A program made the position numbers and the translations under genes. Below are positions 1 through 12,100 of a stretch of 64,000 bases of DNA, in pieces. The DNA lies in the NCBI GenBank assembly GCA_023159155.1, contig JAJNNX010000004.1:868001-932000 (forward strand), read 5' to 3'. Position 1 is the stretch's first letter, and each line of letters starts with the position of its first letter. A model generated the notes under the pieces. The model had not been told where the DNA came from. It worked only from the letters and a program-made list of their open reading frames with translations, and did no database searches. This DNA is from Ustulina deusta (Eukaryota > Ascomycota > Sordariomycetes > Xylariales > Xylariaceae).

Positions 1-264
1 TGCTCTAGACCAGCTACCTCTTATCGATAGCGGGGCCTAATTTTTATTTTCCTCTACCATGTTGAGGCACTGTAGTTCCCTGCGATGCCTCAGGAACCAA
101 ATTGGTCAATTCTACTTTATTGCAACTATATAATCGAGAACATAGCCTCATACTAAGTACGTATATCCAGAAACATTAAACATATCCAGCCCGACTCCCC
201 AAGCGTACCACAACAAGCATTCACAGCCAACACCGTGAATCAATCAATCCATCCTCTGCCCAGC

Positions 265-1196
265 ATGGCAGCCAACGACTCTGGAAACATGCCGTTTATA
301 CGGAATCTCGCATCCAGCGGTTCGTACTTGTCCCTAGATTTGCGAAGAGAGCTCAAGAGCCCTATTCGACGCCACCAACTAACACATCCTCATATAAACC
401 AGACCGCAAAACCCGCACCTCGGCCCTCGAGAGTCTGCGCACATTCCTCTCCGCCTCGGCGACCGCCTCGCGCCTGACACGTCTCGACAACCTGAAGCTC
501 TGGAAGGGGCTCTACTACAGCCTCTGGATGTGCGACCGGCCGATCCCGCAACAGAACCTCTGCGCCGAGCTGGCGGGGCTGATCGACGTGCTTCCCGACG
601 CCGCCGTGGCGCCGTGGCTCGCCGCCTTCTGGGAGATCATGGGCCGCGAGTGGACGGGGATCGACGTGCTGCGGCTGGAGAAGTTCATGCTCCTCGTGCG
701 TCGCGTTCTGGGCGCCAGTCTCGCATGGGTGTGCAGTGCGCTGTCGGAGGCGGCGGCCACAGATCCGGACGAAGAGGGCGGGGACGCGGAAGAGGAGACG
801 GAAGAGACGAAGACAAGTCGGAGGAGTCGTGATAGGATAGATGCCCTGCTCGGAAACCTCGCCGACTGGCCGCTGGAGACCAAAGATAACCTCTCTCGAG
901 TCCCCCTCGGCCTACGGCTTCACGTTCTCGACATCTGGATCGACGAGGCCGAGAAGCTGGGCCTGCTCGACGCCGAGAAGACGGGGGAGGCCGGACGCCA
1001 GTTCCTGGATAGATTGGGGTTGCTCGTCGAGGCGCAGACGAAATCCACGTGTAAACCCGTGCGCATGCGGGCCAAGGAGATGCTTGCGGACGATCGTTTG
1101 CCGTGGAATGGGGACGAGACAGGAGATGACGAGGTGGACAAATCGGTCAGGAATGAATCCGGCGATAAGGATAGCTGGAATGGATTCGATGACTGA
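265..1196 (+). CDS. RRP1: Ribosomal RNA processing protein 1 (Rrp1/Nop52 family)
   Basis: Nucleolar protein needed for pre-rRNA processing to the 60S subunit. I read two exons, 265-319 and 403-1196 (282 aa). The intron starts GTTCGT, has a CTAAC branch site near 379 and ends CAG; the join restores the conserved start of the family (SSDRKTRTSALESLRTFLS, residues about 17-35), followed by LKLWKGLYYSLWMCDRP. The body LADWPLE...RLHVLDIWIDEAEKLGLLD also fits Rrp1. An acidic Asp/Glu stretch sits in the middle, around residues 125-150. An in-frame upstream codon at 235 is GTG-like, so the ATG at 265 is preferred. The 3' end faces the lipid kinase gene across about 450 bp. The family call rests on remembered conservation, not a search. 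Confidence 0.88.
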
Positions 1197-1651
1197 TTCG
1201 AGAGATGGAGGAAGACATGATAGATGAAGCAATAGGGAGGGGGGTGGGACGGGATTTAGTGATGGGCTGATACCTACTCGGAGTTTCGGCGTTGGCAAGG
1301 ATATATCTTGATGCGGATTCTTAGAGTTATCTTTGCATTGCATTACTACCTTTAGCTATGAGAGCATAAAAGAAGAAAAGGTACGTGACAGAGAACGTCG
1401 TCGCTCAAAGGGGATATTTTTGTTGTGAAGAAAGGATATTCCATGAAGGCTCCCAATCCCGAAGATGTAAAACCCCCATTGTAGTCCAATACCTAGTCAA
1501 TAACAAATTAACTCCAGCTCACACGCCCGCTAGTACTATGCCCAAGGCCGAAATTAAGTATGTCTTCTATGGGGTATCTCTTCTCGCTAGTTGTCTTCGA
1601 TTTTCGAGCCATCAGTATTGTACAGGGCAAAGAAAAGATGAATATACACGT
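1197..1651. other. Convergent 3' spacer
   Basis: This spacer holds the downstream sequences of the convergent RRP1 and lipid kinase genes. A long plus-strand open frame here overlaps the kinase 3' exon and looks like its antisense shadow. I see no other gene. Confidence 0.6.
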
Positions 1652-3302
1652 CTATACACTCTTGTCCCAACCTGGGGGCCCATCAGCCTCATACCGTCCA
1701 CTTTTGGACAGCACCGAGCCAAGGCCAGGGTGGACCTCAACTTGAAAAGGTTGGAAAGGAATGCGTTCGCCGTCGATACTGATATAACCATCAGTCTGGT
1801 TGCGTGGAGTGAACCGGTAAGCGACAACTTTGTGATATGAAACGAGCGGATTATCGAAAAACTTTCCGGTCTCAACAGACATCATTAAACCCGCGTACTT
1901 GAGGACCGATATGTCCCCGTTGTTGGTGACAAGGTCCATCAATCCGTCATTGATACACGCGGCCGGAAAGAAGTTGGCATTAGGAGCCATCCATGCCATC
2001 TAAACTGAGCATTAGTAACCAGTACACCGCGTACCCCGTCTTGGTGAGATGGCCGCAAGAGAGAAACTCACATTTCCGCAGTAGAAGTTGCCCAGCTTGT
2101 CATATGACGCCACTCGCCAATCTTCAGGTATGTTGTCATTAACAGTGCCGAAGCGTAATGGTGGCAACCCTTCTCCTGCGTCTAGCCTTGAATCGCTAGA
2201 TGATAGTGAGACCCCCTCTTTCTTCTGGCCCTGATCTTCTCCGTCCCGGACCCGCTTGTAGTGAGCCTTGATGTCGCTCTTGTTCTCAATCTCAATCTTG
2301 ACGGCGATATCGCAGGGATACACCTTTTTGCTAAAGATGCGCTGAACGACGCCTACGTCGAACCGTGCCGCGCCCAGCCACCGCATGTGCTCAGTACCAA
2401 GATCGGCCTCGGCGATTATACCAACCGATTGGCTCAAGAAACTTAGCATCCGTCGCGAGCCTTGCGTGACACTCATTAAGTCGACAGATGTTCGCACACC
2501 CTTCACTACAGCCAATGCAGAAGGTCCCGGGAGATGAGAACCGTTGAGATTGCAGCTCATGGCATTGCCACTGCCGCACGGGATATGCGCGACGGAGACC
2601 TTTTGCAATGCACTGCGAGCGTCTGCGCGTTTACCGAATCCATTGAACACCTCGTATACCAGCCCGTCGCCTGAACACACTACCACGACATCGTAGGCGT
2701 CGATGTCGAGAGCCTCACAGATTCCTGTTCCCTCGCCCCCGCGTGACGTAATCACCACGTCCAGAGTCATCTTTGCCGCTTCAAATATTGGCCTCACATC
2801 GTGCTCCCATATACGAACTGCACCCCCAGGACCTGCATGAGGATTTATGAGGACCTTGGCGCGTCGTTGGCGTTGTGCTTGACCATACGCACGGTTGAGG
2901 AGGGCCTCGACAAACACCTGGCTCTTAGCTATTGGTACATCGCCGAGGGAGTACCTCAGTCTCGCGCATTGGATCTTCGCCTTGGATTTCTCGGTGGTGT
3001 AGTCGATTATCAGCTCGTTGTCGACAGAAGCCCAGAGGATGTTGTAAAACGGGATAGTAGTCGCGGCTGGGAACCTGCCGGTGGGGACACCGCAAACCCG
3101 GGTTTGATGGTGTTGAGCTGAATCTTTGCCTATCAAATCGGCAATTAGTCTAGGGCGTATGGCAAAGACGAGAAGTCTGTGCTTCACACAAACCTTCGTC
3201 GACAGTCAGCTCGTTTCTGCCGAGGATTAAAGAGACGCCGTTTGCCAGAAAGAGGACAGGCTCCAAATGCCCTGTTTCGGCAATTGGGTCTGATTCAGCC
3301 AT
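1652..3302 (-). CDS. Sphingoid long-chain base kinase-like lipid kinase (DAGK catalytic domain)
   Basis: Likely phosphorylates a sphingoid base, or a related lipid, at a membrane, as LCB4/LCB5 do. Three exons: 3194-3302, 2072-3129 and 1652-1999 (504 aa). Both joins keep phase and restore family sequence; the second gives FYCGN|MAWMAPNANFFP, a highly conserved stretch. The diacylglycerol-kinase catalytic domain begins near residue 127: INPHAGPGG (nucleotide loop), GGEGTG, VVCSGDGLVYEVFNG, and IPCGSGNAMSCNL. C-terminal motifs include NDGLMDLVT and YISIDGERIPF. The roughly 125-residue N-terminal part carries the weakly conserved PH-like region seen in fungal LCB kinases. A charged, low-complexity loop (DGEDQGQKKEG) splits the catalytic half. 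Sphingosine kinase versus ceramide or diacylglycerol kinase cannot be settled by eye; LCB kinase is the best fit for fungi. Confidence 0.88.
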
Positions 3303-4219
3303 GGTATGGAAAGACGGACAAAAACATGTAGAAGGATAAAAGCGTAGAGAACGAATGACTGAAAAAGAGAAACGTTTACAAGTAACAAGAGAAAGTTGAA
3401 GCACAGGCGAGGCAGCATTAACACGATATCCAGAATCTGGGAAGAGGTAGGTACTTAGTACCTAAGGTATTGTACCCACTGCAGTTAGTCAGGTAGCGTC
3501 CAGACTGGCTACCGACCAGCAGGAGCTACCCGTCTAACCTAGTACAGACTAGGTAGTCGCAAGAGAGGACTGGAACACGAGATAGGTACCTACTATGTAG
3601 ACTAGATAGTACTTACTATTACTATCTACACTAGTCTAGAGAGTTATTGATGAGAATTCACAACCACGCGCTACATTTATTAGAATTATAGCAATTTCTA
3701 CCTAGCTTCAACAAATAGTCCAGTCGCTCTCTTTACCTAGGTTCCGACAGTAGGCATAGGTAGTTCACAAGAGCTGGAATTACCTACATGTCTACCTCCT
3801 ACGACCTGCATACCCGCCCCCCTATCAAAATAATCCCCTGTCGATACGTTTTTATATTTACAGCACTCCGCGGAACCCGAGTCACCACTGAACGGGAGCC
3901 AAAGAGGAGTATCGGTAGGTAAGTAGGTAGTCGGAGCAGGGCGATGGACCAGGTAGGTTGCAACTTCAGGCTACGAGTCAAGTATATAGGAGGTAGGTAT
4001 AGTTCTACATATGTAGTTATACCAATGACTAGGCGGTTCTAATAGGTAACCCGATTATGACGCCAAGACGATCAAAGGATGCGAGTGTGATGATGTGCGG
4101 AGACATTGGAGCAACCTATGTCAATGATACCATGACACTGTATTCTATATGGATATTATTATTCATGCCATACTGCCTTTACATAAGTCTACAGGTTTCT
4201 AGATAGACAAGTAGGCGCT
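3303..4219. repeat. Spacer rich in the TAGGTA/TACCTA motif
   Basis: No gene is visible here. From about 3440 to 4010 the spacer is dense in TAGGTA, TACCTA, CTAGGT and close variants, for example ggtaggtactta near 3446 and gtaggtaagtaggtag near 3915. The same motif recurs in most other spacers of the window. The part next to 3302 should hold the promoter of the lipid kinase. Confidence 0.7.
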
Positions 4220-5252
4220 TTACATCTTACTCTCGCCGGCCCCCCGCTTCGCTGTGTTCCGACTTCCATCCACGACCAAGGCGACATGGTGGCTAAGCGC
4301 GACTATGTCGTCCGTATCGTCGAAGATGACGACCTCGTAATCGGAGCGGCCGTTCCTGATATTCTTCGAATGGACGCGCACATGCAACCACTCAACCCCC
4401 TCTGGGGGTAATGCCTTCTTGATATCTAGATTCAGCGTCAAGGTCGGGTACCACAGCCAAGGCAGATCGTCATCCCTCTTCCCGGCCGGGGACTTCTTTC
4501 CGTCTGCCTCTTGCTGCCTCCGCGCCAAGCCCTCGATCATATGGGGCCACATGTCCGAAACGAACCCGATGCCTTCCATCGGGAAGCGCTCGCCAGACTC
4601 GAGCCGCATCCACTCGTCTATCACGTTAGGTTGCGCCTGTCCGTTCCGCGGGACGTACATCCGGGCGCGATTCACGGCCTTCCGTAGCTTAGGATGCGGT
4701 AGGTCCTTGAAGAGCACCCAATTGGCGTCCTCCCCTTCGGCAGCTAGTTTGGCGAAGTCTGTGGGCGGCGGCGGGAGCGGCGGGCTCGGTGACCACCCCG
4801 TCTGTAGCGTGAGGCCGCTCTCGGTAATCATGTTCGCGTTTGTTAGATATGCGACGACCTCCTCGCGTCCGTCCTGTGTCAATGATATATGAATTGTTGA
4901 CGTCTGACGTCCCAGCTTCATGTCCTTGACTGTAAAGGTGGCAGACCCTGCGCGTGTGCGCCGTAAGAATTCGGCGTGGAATGTGATGGTGTGAGGTTGC
5001 TCTTGTTTGGCCAGAGTTGAGCTAAAATGTGTCCTTGCGACGCGCAACAAGGTCGCGGTTACGACCCCGCCATGGGTTACTATGGAGGTGTTTTAGCTGG
5101 TGTGTATCTCTTGATAGGCGATGGGGTGTGCTGCCTATAAGTGAGTTGGTTGACTGACCTGAGCCAATGCACCATTCAGAAGGAAAGTGAGCAGAATATG
5201 TGTGTGTGCCTGTAGCTTTCACTGCCGTGGCTTCGGCGAATGCTGGTGTCAT
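4220..5252 (-). CDS. Acyl-CoA thioesterase-like hot-dog protein (TesB-like)
   Basis: Two exons, 5159-5252 and 4220-5079 (317 aa); the 79-bp intron starts GTCAGT and ends ATAG. The join yields EWCIGSVTHGGVVTATLL, matching fungal thioesterase-superfamily proteins, where HGGY/V follows the first strand. Next comes HAEFLRRTRAGSATFTVKDMKLGRQTSTIHISL, the hallmark of a TesB-like hot-dog fold, then a second half with PWLWYPTLTLNLDIKKALP and WLHVRVHSKNIRNGRSDYEV that reads as the paired second hot-dog. It probably hydrolyses acyl-CoA or a related thioester; no targeting signal is obvious. The C-terminal tail (AKRGAGESKM) is short and basic. The substrate is unknown. Confidence 0.85.
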
Positions 5253-6139
5253 TGTTTCTCACGCGAATATTAAGGCCGCCCGCAAATACAGTTTCCTTTA
5301 AAATGTTGATGATACACTAGATAGATGGGAGTTGTGCGTCGTGAGTAAAGCGAACTCGCGAGCAGATCGATACGAGCATGTCAGCGACACTGCCTAGGTA
5401 GGTAGCACCTGGCTAGCTACTTAGGGATTAGCCGAGTTAGCATTCGGATCAAGCCGAGGCAGGTACTGGGAGTCCAGGGAACTGTGAGACTAAGCTACTT
5501 TGAAGTATTTCATTATCGGTAACGTTGGATCCTTCCATGTTCCGTAAATGAGGCCGTTTCCCCCTCTCTTTCTCTTCACTTTCTTTTGAGTGGCACACCG
5601 AAAGGATTTTTTCCTGTGTATGGCTCTTGGGCTTCCATTTCGTGGAAATTGAAATACACAGGTGGCTACAAGCTAGGTAGGCTGAATGATGATTTACTAT
5701 GTTTTTCTTTCTTTTTTCTATGTTTACAATTTTTATCAAGGTTATTAAAATATTTGGACGTGACATGATAAGAAAACATAAAATGATACGCTTTGCACAT
5801 CGCATGGTATAATGCAAAGCGTTGAATCTGAGAATATCTGCGGGGTAGCGGCAATGCTGTGCTGCTTTGCGAATGCAAACGGACGTAGAGTTTTGATTGT
5901 TTCTGGTTTGCCCAAATCCCGCTCTTTTCTATATGTATGCAATGGAGGATCTGGCCTCATGCTTTAGTGTCCGAAAACCTGCCCATTTCCCACCTTGAAG
6001 AACTCGTAGGGAAGAAAAACTCCTAGCCATTCAATATTTGTCGGTTTCATAATACACGCTCAAGAAAAAGGAGAGGATTTCTTGAGACAGATCAATATGG
6101 TCCTGATGCTCGGAATAGACGATTACCACTAGTTCGTCT
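5253..6139. other. Spacer between thioesterase promoter and THO2 3' end
   Basis: Contains the thioesterase upstream region, a short TAGGTAGGTAGC stretch near 5396, and an AT-rich patch at about 5690-5770. Overlapping short minus-strand frames at 5449-5960 have no protein-like pattern. I see no gene. Confidence 0.5.
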
Positions 6140-9100
6140 CTAGCGTCGCTGTCGCTTTTCAACCGGCCCTCCAAACTCATCGCTTCGGTGTTTTCTATTT
6201 CGATGATCCTCGCCGCCGCTGCGCGGCTCTCGTCGGTCCTCTGCACGCGGTCCACCACCCCGTCCGCTCCCACTACGCCCCATCTCGTCATGTCTGCTAT
6301 TCCCTCCATCTCCTCGGTGGCGTAATTCCCGCAGGCCATCACGACCATTGCCTAAGATATCCCCACGGGTCGGTAAGGTCTCTCGACCAGGGTTCTGTTC
6401 TCGCCCAGATCTACGTGTAGACTCCTTCTCACCTTCTCTTCCATGACCCGATCCCCCACCAGATTTGCGATCCCGATATTCGCGGTGGTCTTTTGATCTA
6501 TGGTCTCTATCAGAACTCCGTTCTCGACTGCCTCGTCGTTGAGAGCGAGAGGATCGCTCGCTACCATCATGCTCTCTGCGACCACGCTCATGGTCGTTTC
6601 GACTGGAACGCTCTTTCGGGGGGAAGGGCTCAGGACGCTCCGTAGTGGGAGTAGACACAGGCGAGGCACCTGTGAGAACTTGAGCATCAGAGCCGGCTAA
6701 ATTAGTCCTAGAGCCCTTGGAACGAACGTTCGGACCCCCTTGCAGAATACTATTAATGCCTGACAACTGTCTGCGACCGTTTCGAGAGCGATCGTTGGCA
6801 GTTGCCGGCCCGGTTGGTGCTGACATTGGGCTATTGTCAGGTCCAGGGGCCTTTGGCAGACTGGCTAGTGGTGAGCGGTGATTTGATGCACCACCAAGGG
6901 GAGGCCGCTCCGGTGTTTGTAGTGGAGGCAGAGAACGACCACCTTGGTGCGGACTTCCAGCAGCTGAAGACTGTGGAACTATCTGAGCCATGCGATCCGG
7001 ATGGACAGATGCTGGAGTTGACATAGGGGGTGCATACGTCGATTGTGACGGGGGTGGGTTTCCAACCATGTTGGAGTTCAGCTGTCTTAGTCTCTCCGGA
7101 TGCACCCCTGGCAGTGCGGTTAACCCAGCAGCTGGCAAGCTCGAGGCAGGAACTTGCTGCATCCCGTTCTGGTTACGGCGTTGTCTAGACGACGAAGGCC
7201 CAGTAGGAGGATGATGTCTTTCAGGCGAGGGTGGCCTAAGGGAATCGCCCCCAGGTTGCCGAGGCTCAGGTCGCGCTTGTGGAATGTTCACGGGGCCGCG
7301 AGCCGCATTACGACCGCGCCCTCGAGGTCCTTCCGGAGGATTGCCCATGTCACCTATTGACGGGATCGAACTGAGGCGACCATACTCGGGATCCTGCATA
7401 TTGAGTCTACCATGTTCAGGCTCACCTCGAGTTGAAGGGGCTTGACCTAGAAACGCAGGCGACTCCCGGGACCGATCAGTCGTTAATCTGTCAACATCGT
7501 GATCTCCCATTCGACCGTTCCTTGCTGAGGTGCCTTGCGGTTCGTTTCGCTGGTCGCGACCTGGAATATGATGCTCTCCACGGTGCACACGGCGTTCTTC
7601 TCGTGGTGGTTCGCCACCATGAGCTTCAGAACGATCTCCCCGTCTTGGCGATGCAACTCGTGACGAGTTACGATCTCGGCTGTCATCTCGGCTGTGCCGG
7701 CCATCGTCTAGCAACGCAGCTCGAGCTGGCTTCATTGTGGAACGATCGTCAGAGCGTTCGGCATTGATAAGCCGAGCACGTTCGGGATTGACTATTGGCC
7801 CTGGGATCTCAGGCTGAGAGGGTGGTGGCATGGACTTTGCGGGAGCTGGGAGTTCCCGTGTCTCTCTGGCAGGGTCGGTACTCCGAGGCATGTTCGCACC
7901 TGAGGGCGCTCTATCCCTTGGCTGATGAAGGTCGCGATCCTGTGGACTAGATTCCAGCCGCCGCGTAGACTCTGAGCGGTGAGGTGGCCGATCTCGTTCC
8001 GACCTGTGAGGTTCACGGGCCGGCGCTTCTGGTAACCGACGATCAGGAGCCTGGTAATCTCGGGGCCTAGGCGGACGAGGGTCGTCAGGTAGCCTAACGG
8101 ATCGCGGGTCACGTAAATCCCGACCATCTCTTGGGCCAACGTCCCGGGCTTCTCTTATGTCTCTCGGATCTCTGTGATCTCTTCCATCCCGATGATCTTT
8201 GACTTCCCTGTGGTCACGAGGATGTATTGTCTTTATTGTGCCAAATTGGTCATGAGTAAAGTGAGCTGGGAAAGGTACTTCTGGTCGGCTTGGAAGACTA
8301 TGCATCCCACTTGGCATTGAGGCCAAGCTCAACGGGCGTCCGGATTCTGATCGTCCACTGGGTGCTATAGCAGAAGTGGGCGCTATGCCTGGAGTTGAGG
8401 ACCTGCTAGGGATAGGCTTCGAGTCTACCTTCTGAGGGCCAGGTGTCAGACCTTTACGCTGTGGCGGTGAAGGGCCCGTGAGAATTGTGTCCTTTGTTTT
8501 GGCCCCTGTTGACTGAGAGGAAGCTAAGGAAATGTTTCCGTCCTTCACTTCACCATCTTCTTCTTCGGTGCTAGGCTTCGCTCGTGTAGGCGCACTATAA
8601 GTTTGTCAGATGCCGTCAACAGCTTTTCGTGCCGGTTAAAATTTTGTTCGTTTGGGCTCACCTTGTCGACTGAGGTTTGAATTCTAGAGCATTTGGGCGA
8701 AGAGCTGGGGGTTGGGATGACTTGTTGGTTTCCATGCCCTTCTTGTCGTCGATAACGTCGCCGCTCTGTGCTCGGTTAGATACATTTCGCATTGTCGTTC
8801 TAGAGCTACTCACGGTGTTAGGCCGAAATTCCTGAACCATAACCCACTTTGCCGAGCGTTTCTTAAGGGCAGAGATAGCAGTATTTGCAGTAACTGCTAG
8901 GTCCACCCGGTGACCCTGGCCATCGTCACTATCAGACTTGGTGGCAGCTTCACGCTCGGCGATCTTAGCAAGACTCGCGTTCAACTGCCGGCCCATGAAA
9001 TCCACGGAAGGAAAGTACTCGAGGCCGGACTTGAGTATCGTGATCGCATTCCGAATATGCATCCATTCGGTATCGCCGAGACAAACTTTGAGAGCCGCGA

Positions 9101-12100
9101 AGAGGTTCCTATGCCATGTCCAGAGCAGATCACGGAACTCATCATGTGCCATGAATGTAACTGGCTTCCCGCTGTCATCTAAAGTAATCGCAAAACCAAG
9201 TCTGCCATGCCCAATGGCTTCTTTCTCATATGCTTCCCTCTTTGCGTGCCAAACAGACAACTCCCCAAGTGTAAGTTTGATAAAACGACCGAGAAACTCA
9301 GCTTCCCGGACCGTACAACCAAATATCATGGATCGTAGCCTATTAACATTGAAGAGCCGGTTGTAGAGACTTGATAGTTTGAAATTTGAAACGCGGTTGA
9401 AATGTAAGAATCGGATTATCCGATGGCAAAAATCGGCGTCTCCGGGTGACAGGAGCGTTCGGGGTAGCAAACATTCTTCAATAAGAGTGTCGACTACCGA
9501 ATCGGCTTTAGCAGAGGAGTTGAACCATATCGGGCTCTGTTTGATGAGCAGAAGCTTTGTTTTCGTCACTCGTTCTTTGCAGATACTCGCTTCGTCAGGC
9601 ACCTCTTTGGAAAGGCGTTCAATAGCGGCCATCTTCGCCTCTTTCCGGTTCGCACCACTACGACTCATATCACTCCGGTCCCTCTTCAGCTCATCGCGTT
9701 CCTTGTCTAACTTTGCGAACTCGGCTTTGTAGCTATCTATCGGGACGTCAAGATCCCCAGTTTGTAAGGCCCAGAATAAAACGAAGAACTCTGGGCTGAT
9801 CTTGTTCCATATGCTTTGCGGAAGCAAAGGTTTGACTGCTTCAATTATGGGACCGAGGACATCCAGGAAGCGGTCGGAGGATTGGCCTGTAACAACCGAA
9901 GGTGGCAACTGCTCAGAGGAGCCTTCATTCGCCTCTGCGCCATCCAATACCATGTTTTCTGACGACTTATCGGCGACAGTAGGTCCTACAGAGCTATCAC
10001 TAGCATCCATTGGAACATCCCCTTCAACGTCCACCGCCTGTTTGACGGGAACCTTGTCGCCTGGGCCCGTTAGATAGTATGTGAGGCTTGCACGGCCGAT
10101 TAAAAATGCAAGGTTAGCATCGAGTCCCAAATCTGTCATGAGAGAGGGTATACTAGGCACCCGTGCATCGAACTCTTCCGCTGATAGATTGTGCCGCAAC
10201 AATTCCATGTACTGTACAAGAGCTTGCTGAGAGTCATCGATCACGGTCGCCAGGTATTTGATGTGGGCTTCATCTTCAGGGACCTGATAAATTGCCGATT
10301 GCCGATATTGTGCCATATTAATTAGCAGCTGTGAAGCCATATTCGTTTGAAGCAATGCCTTCATGAGCCGAGAGGCACTCTTCTCGGACTCGTAACGCTT
10401 GTCGCCTAGTCCGGCAAGGGTTTGACGTCGAAGAAGTTCGCCGCCACTGAGGGCAGACAGTTGGCCATCTGTGAAGTCAACATCTGGGACGATGCCGGCC
10501 ATAGATGTGATCAATTCTCGAAGAATTACCAAGTCGGTGGAATTGCCGTGAGCCACCTGTTCGTTCACGTACTGAATAACTGGCGTTGAATCCACATTCT
10601 CGTATCGTCGGAACACCTTGCCGGAGAATTTAGACAGTGCTTGCAACCACCTACTCGTGAGGAGTACAGATGTCTCCTGCGTTCTGCTTCTTTGTTTGCC
10701 ACCTAGCGAGCTGAGGAGCGACCAAACCAATACATCATAACCTAACTCCGTAAAGTACTTTGTGCATTCAACGAAAGCTTCAATAAGATTGGTGTAAGCT
10801 TCGATCTGATCTAATGCGACCTTGCACACCACTCCGGGAGACGACAATGCGATCTTAGCAAGCTTCTTCGCAGACATGGGGATATTTTCGAGTGATAGCC
10901 TTTTGAGTGTTGCAAGTGTATCTGATCTGGCAGCTTTAAAGGCTTGCTTCATGGCTTCCAGCCGTGATATTGACCCTTCATAGCATTCTGCATAGATATT
11001 ATATCGGACTCGTGTTGGGTAGTTCTTGAGTAGGTCCCAGACGGCAGCCACGGCATCGACATTGGCATTGGTGAGACAAAGAGATGGAACCAGAGTCCGA
11101 CGAAGCAAATCTTGCCAACGAGAAACGTTATGAGGGGACTTGTCTTGTATCAAGCTCTTCACACCGATGCTCGCGATCTTCTTGACAAGGGTAGGATCTC
11201 TACCAATGTTTACTCCGGAAATGTTGAGAATTGTGTGACATAGAGTGAAGACGTCGTCGACCGTTTGGCAGACGGGAACATTATCGGACCACTCGTCAAG
11301 ATAGAATCGATACAGAGTGCCCTTGCTAGTACCGTCTGCGTGTGGCCATCTCAAAACTTTAATGGATGAACCCTCTATCAATCTCAAGTTGCCCTTAGGC
11401 ATTCCGGCTTGGTCTTGGGCTAGATCTGGTTTTACTATCGCTGCAGTCGTAGAAAGGATGTTGATGGGTCGAGAAGCTTCGTAGACCTTGTTAATAGAAT
11501 AAACTAGAATGCGGTTGATTGCGGGATAGATTTCGTCTGGGTATGCTTCAGGGAGCCAAGGGAATCGGCCGATGATGAAAAGCGCCTCTGGAATTGCGCC
11601 AACAACGAAAAGATGTGAAACGAGATCCGCCTTCTGGGCTTCTTTGGGTTCTGGAAGACTTGCTTCGTCCTCTTGAACTTGGCCACTCGTCTCTTGAGCT
11701 TTCCCATCGCTTTTGACTGTGGTAGGTTCGCGCGTTTTGGAAACCATCGGAAGCGTGTCATCCGTTAACGCTCCGGCCATGAGCAGTGCATTTGGGACAT
11801 TTCCTTGCCTAGCACTCCTCTCCTTCTCAGCAAGTTCGTCTTCTCGACGGCGTCTAAGTGCGTCCATATCCTCATCCGCAGGCCACAAGTGAGGGTACAA
11901 GTCAGCCAGGGAAATAAACCCAATCTTGATGAGAAAGGCTGCGAGGTAATACAGGTTGGCTGGCAAAGTTTCACCTTTTTCTCTCGCGTCGGATGTATAA
12001 AAGCGAAACTTGAAGCCAAGAAGTTGGGCGGCAACCCTGTTCCCACAAGGCGGGAGCGTTTTTGTACTCTTCGTCCATTCAAATGTCGAGTCATAACTTG

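Noticed and set aside
1385..1840. Plus-strand open frame of 151 codons
   Set aside because: It lies opposite the last exon of the lipid kinase, whose conserved sequence explains the region; no protein pattern of its own.
4419..4892. Plus-strand open frame of 157 codons
   Set aside because: Antisense to the thioesterase exon 2, Ser/Arg-rich composition typical of a complementary frame.
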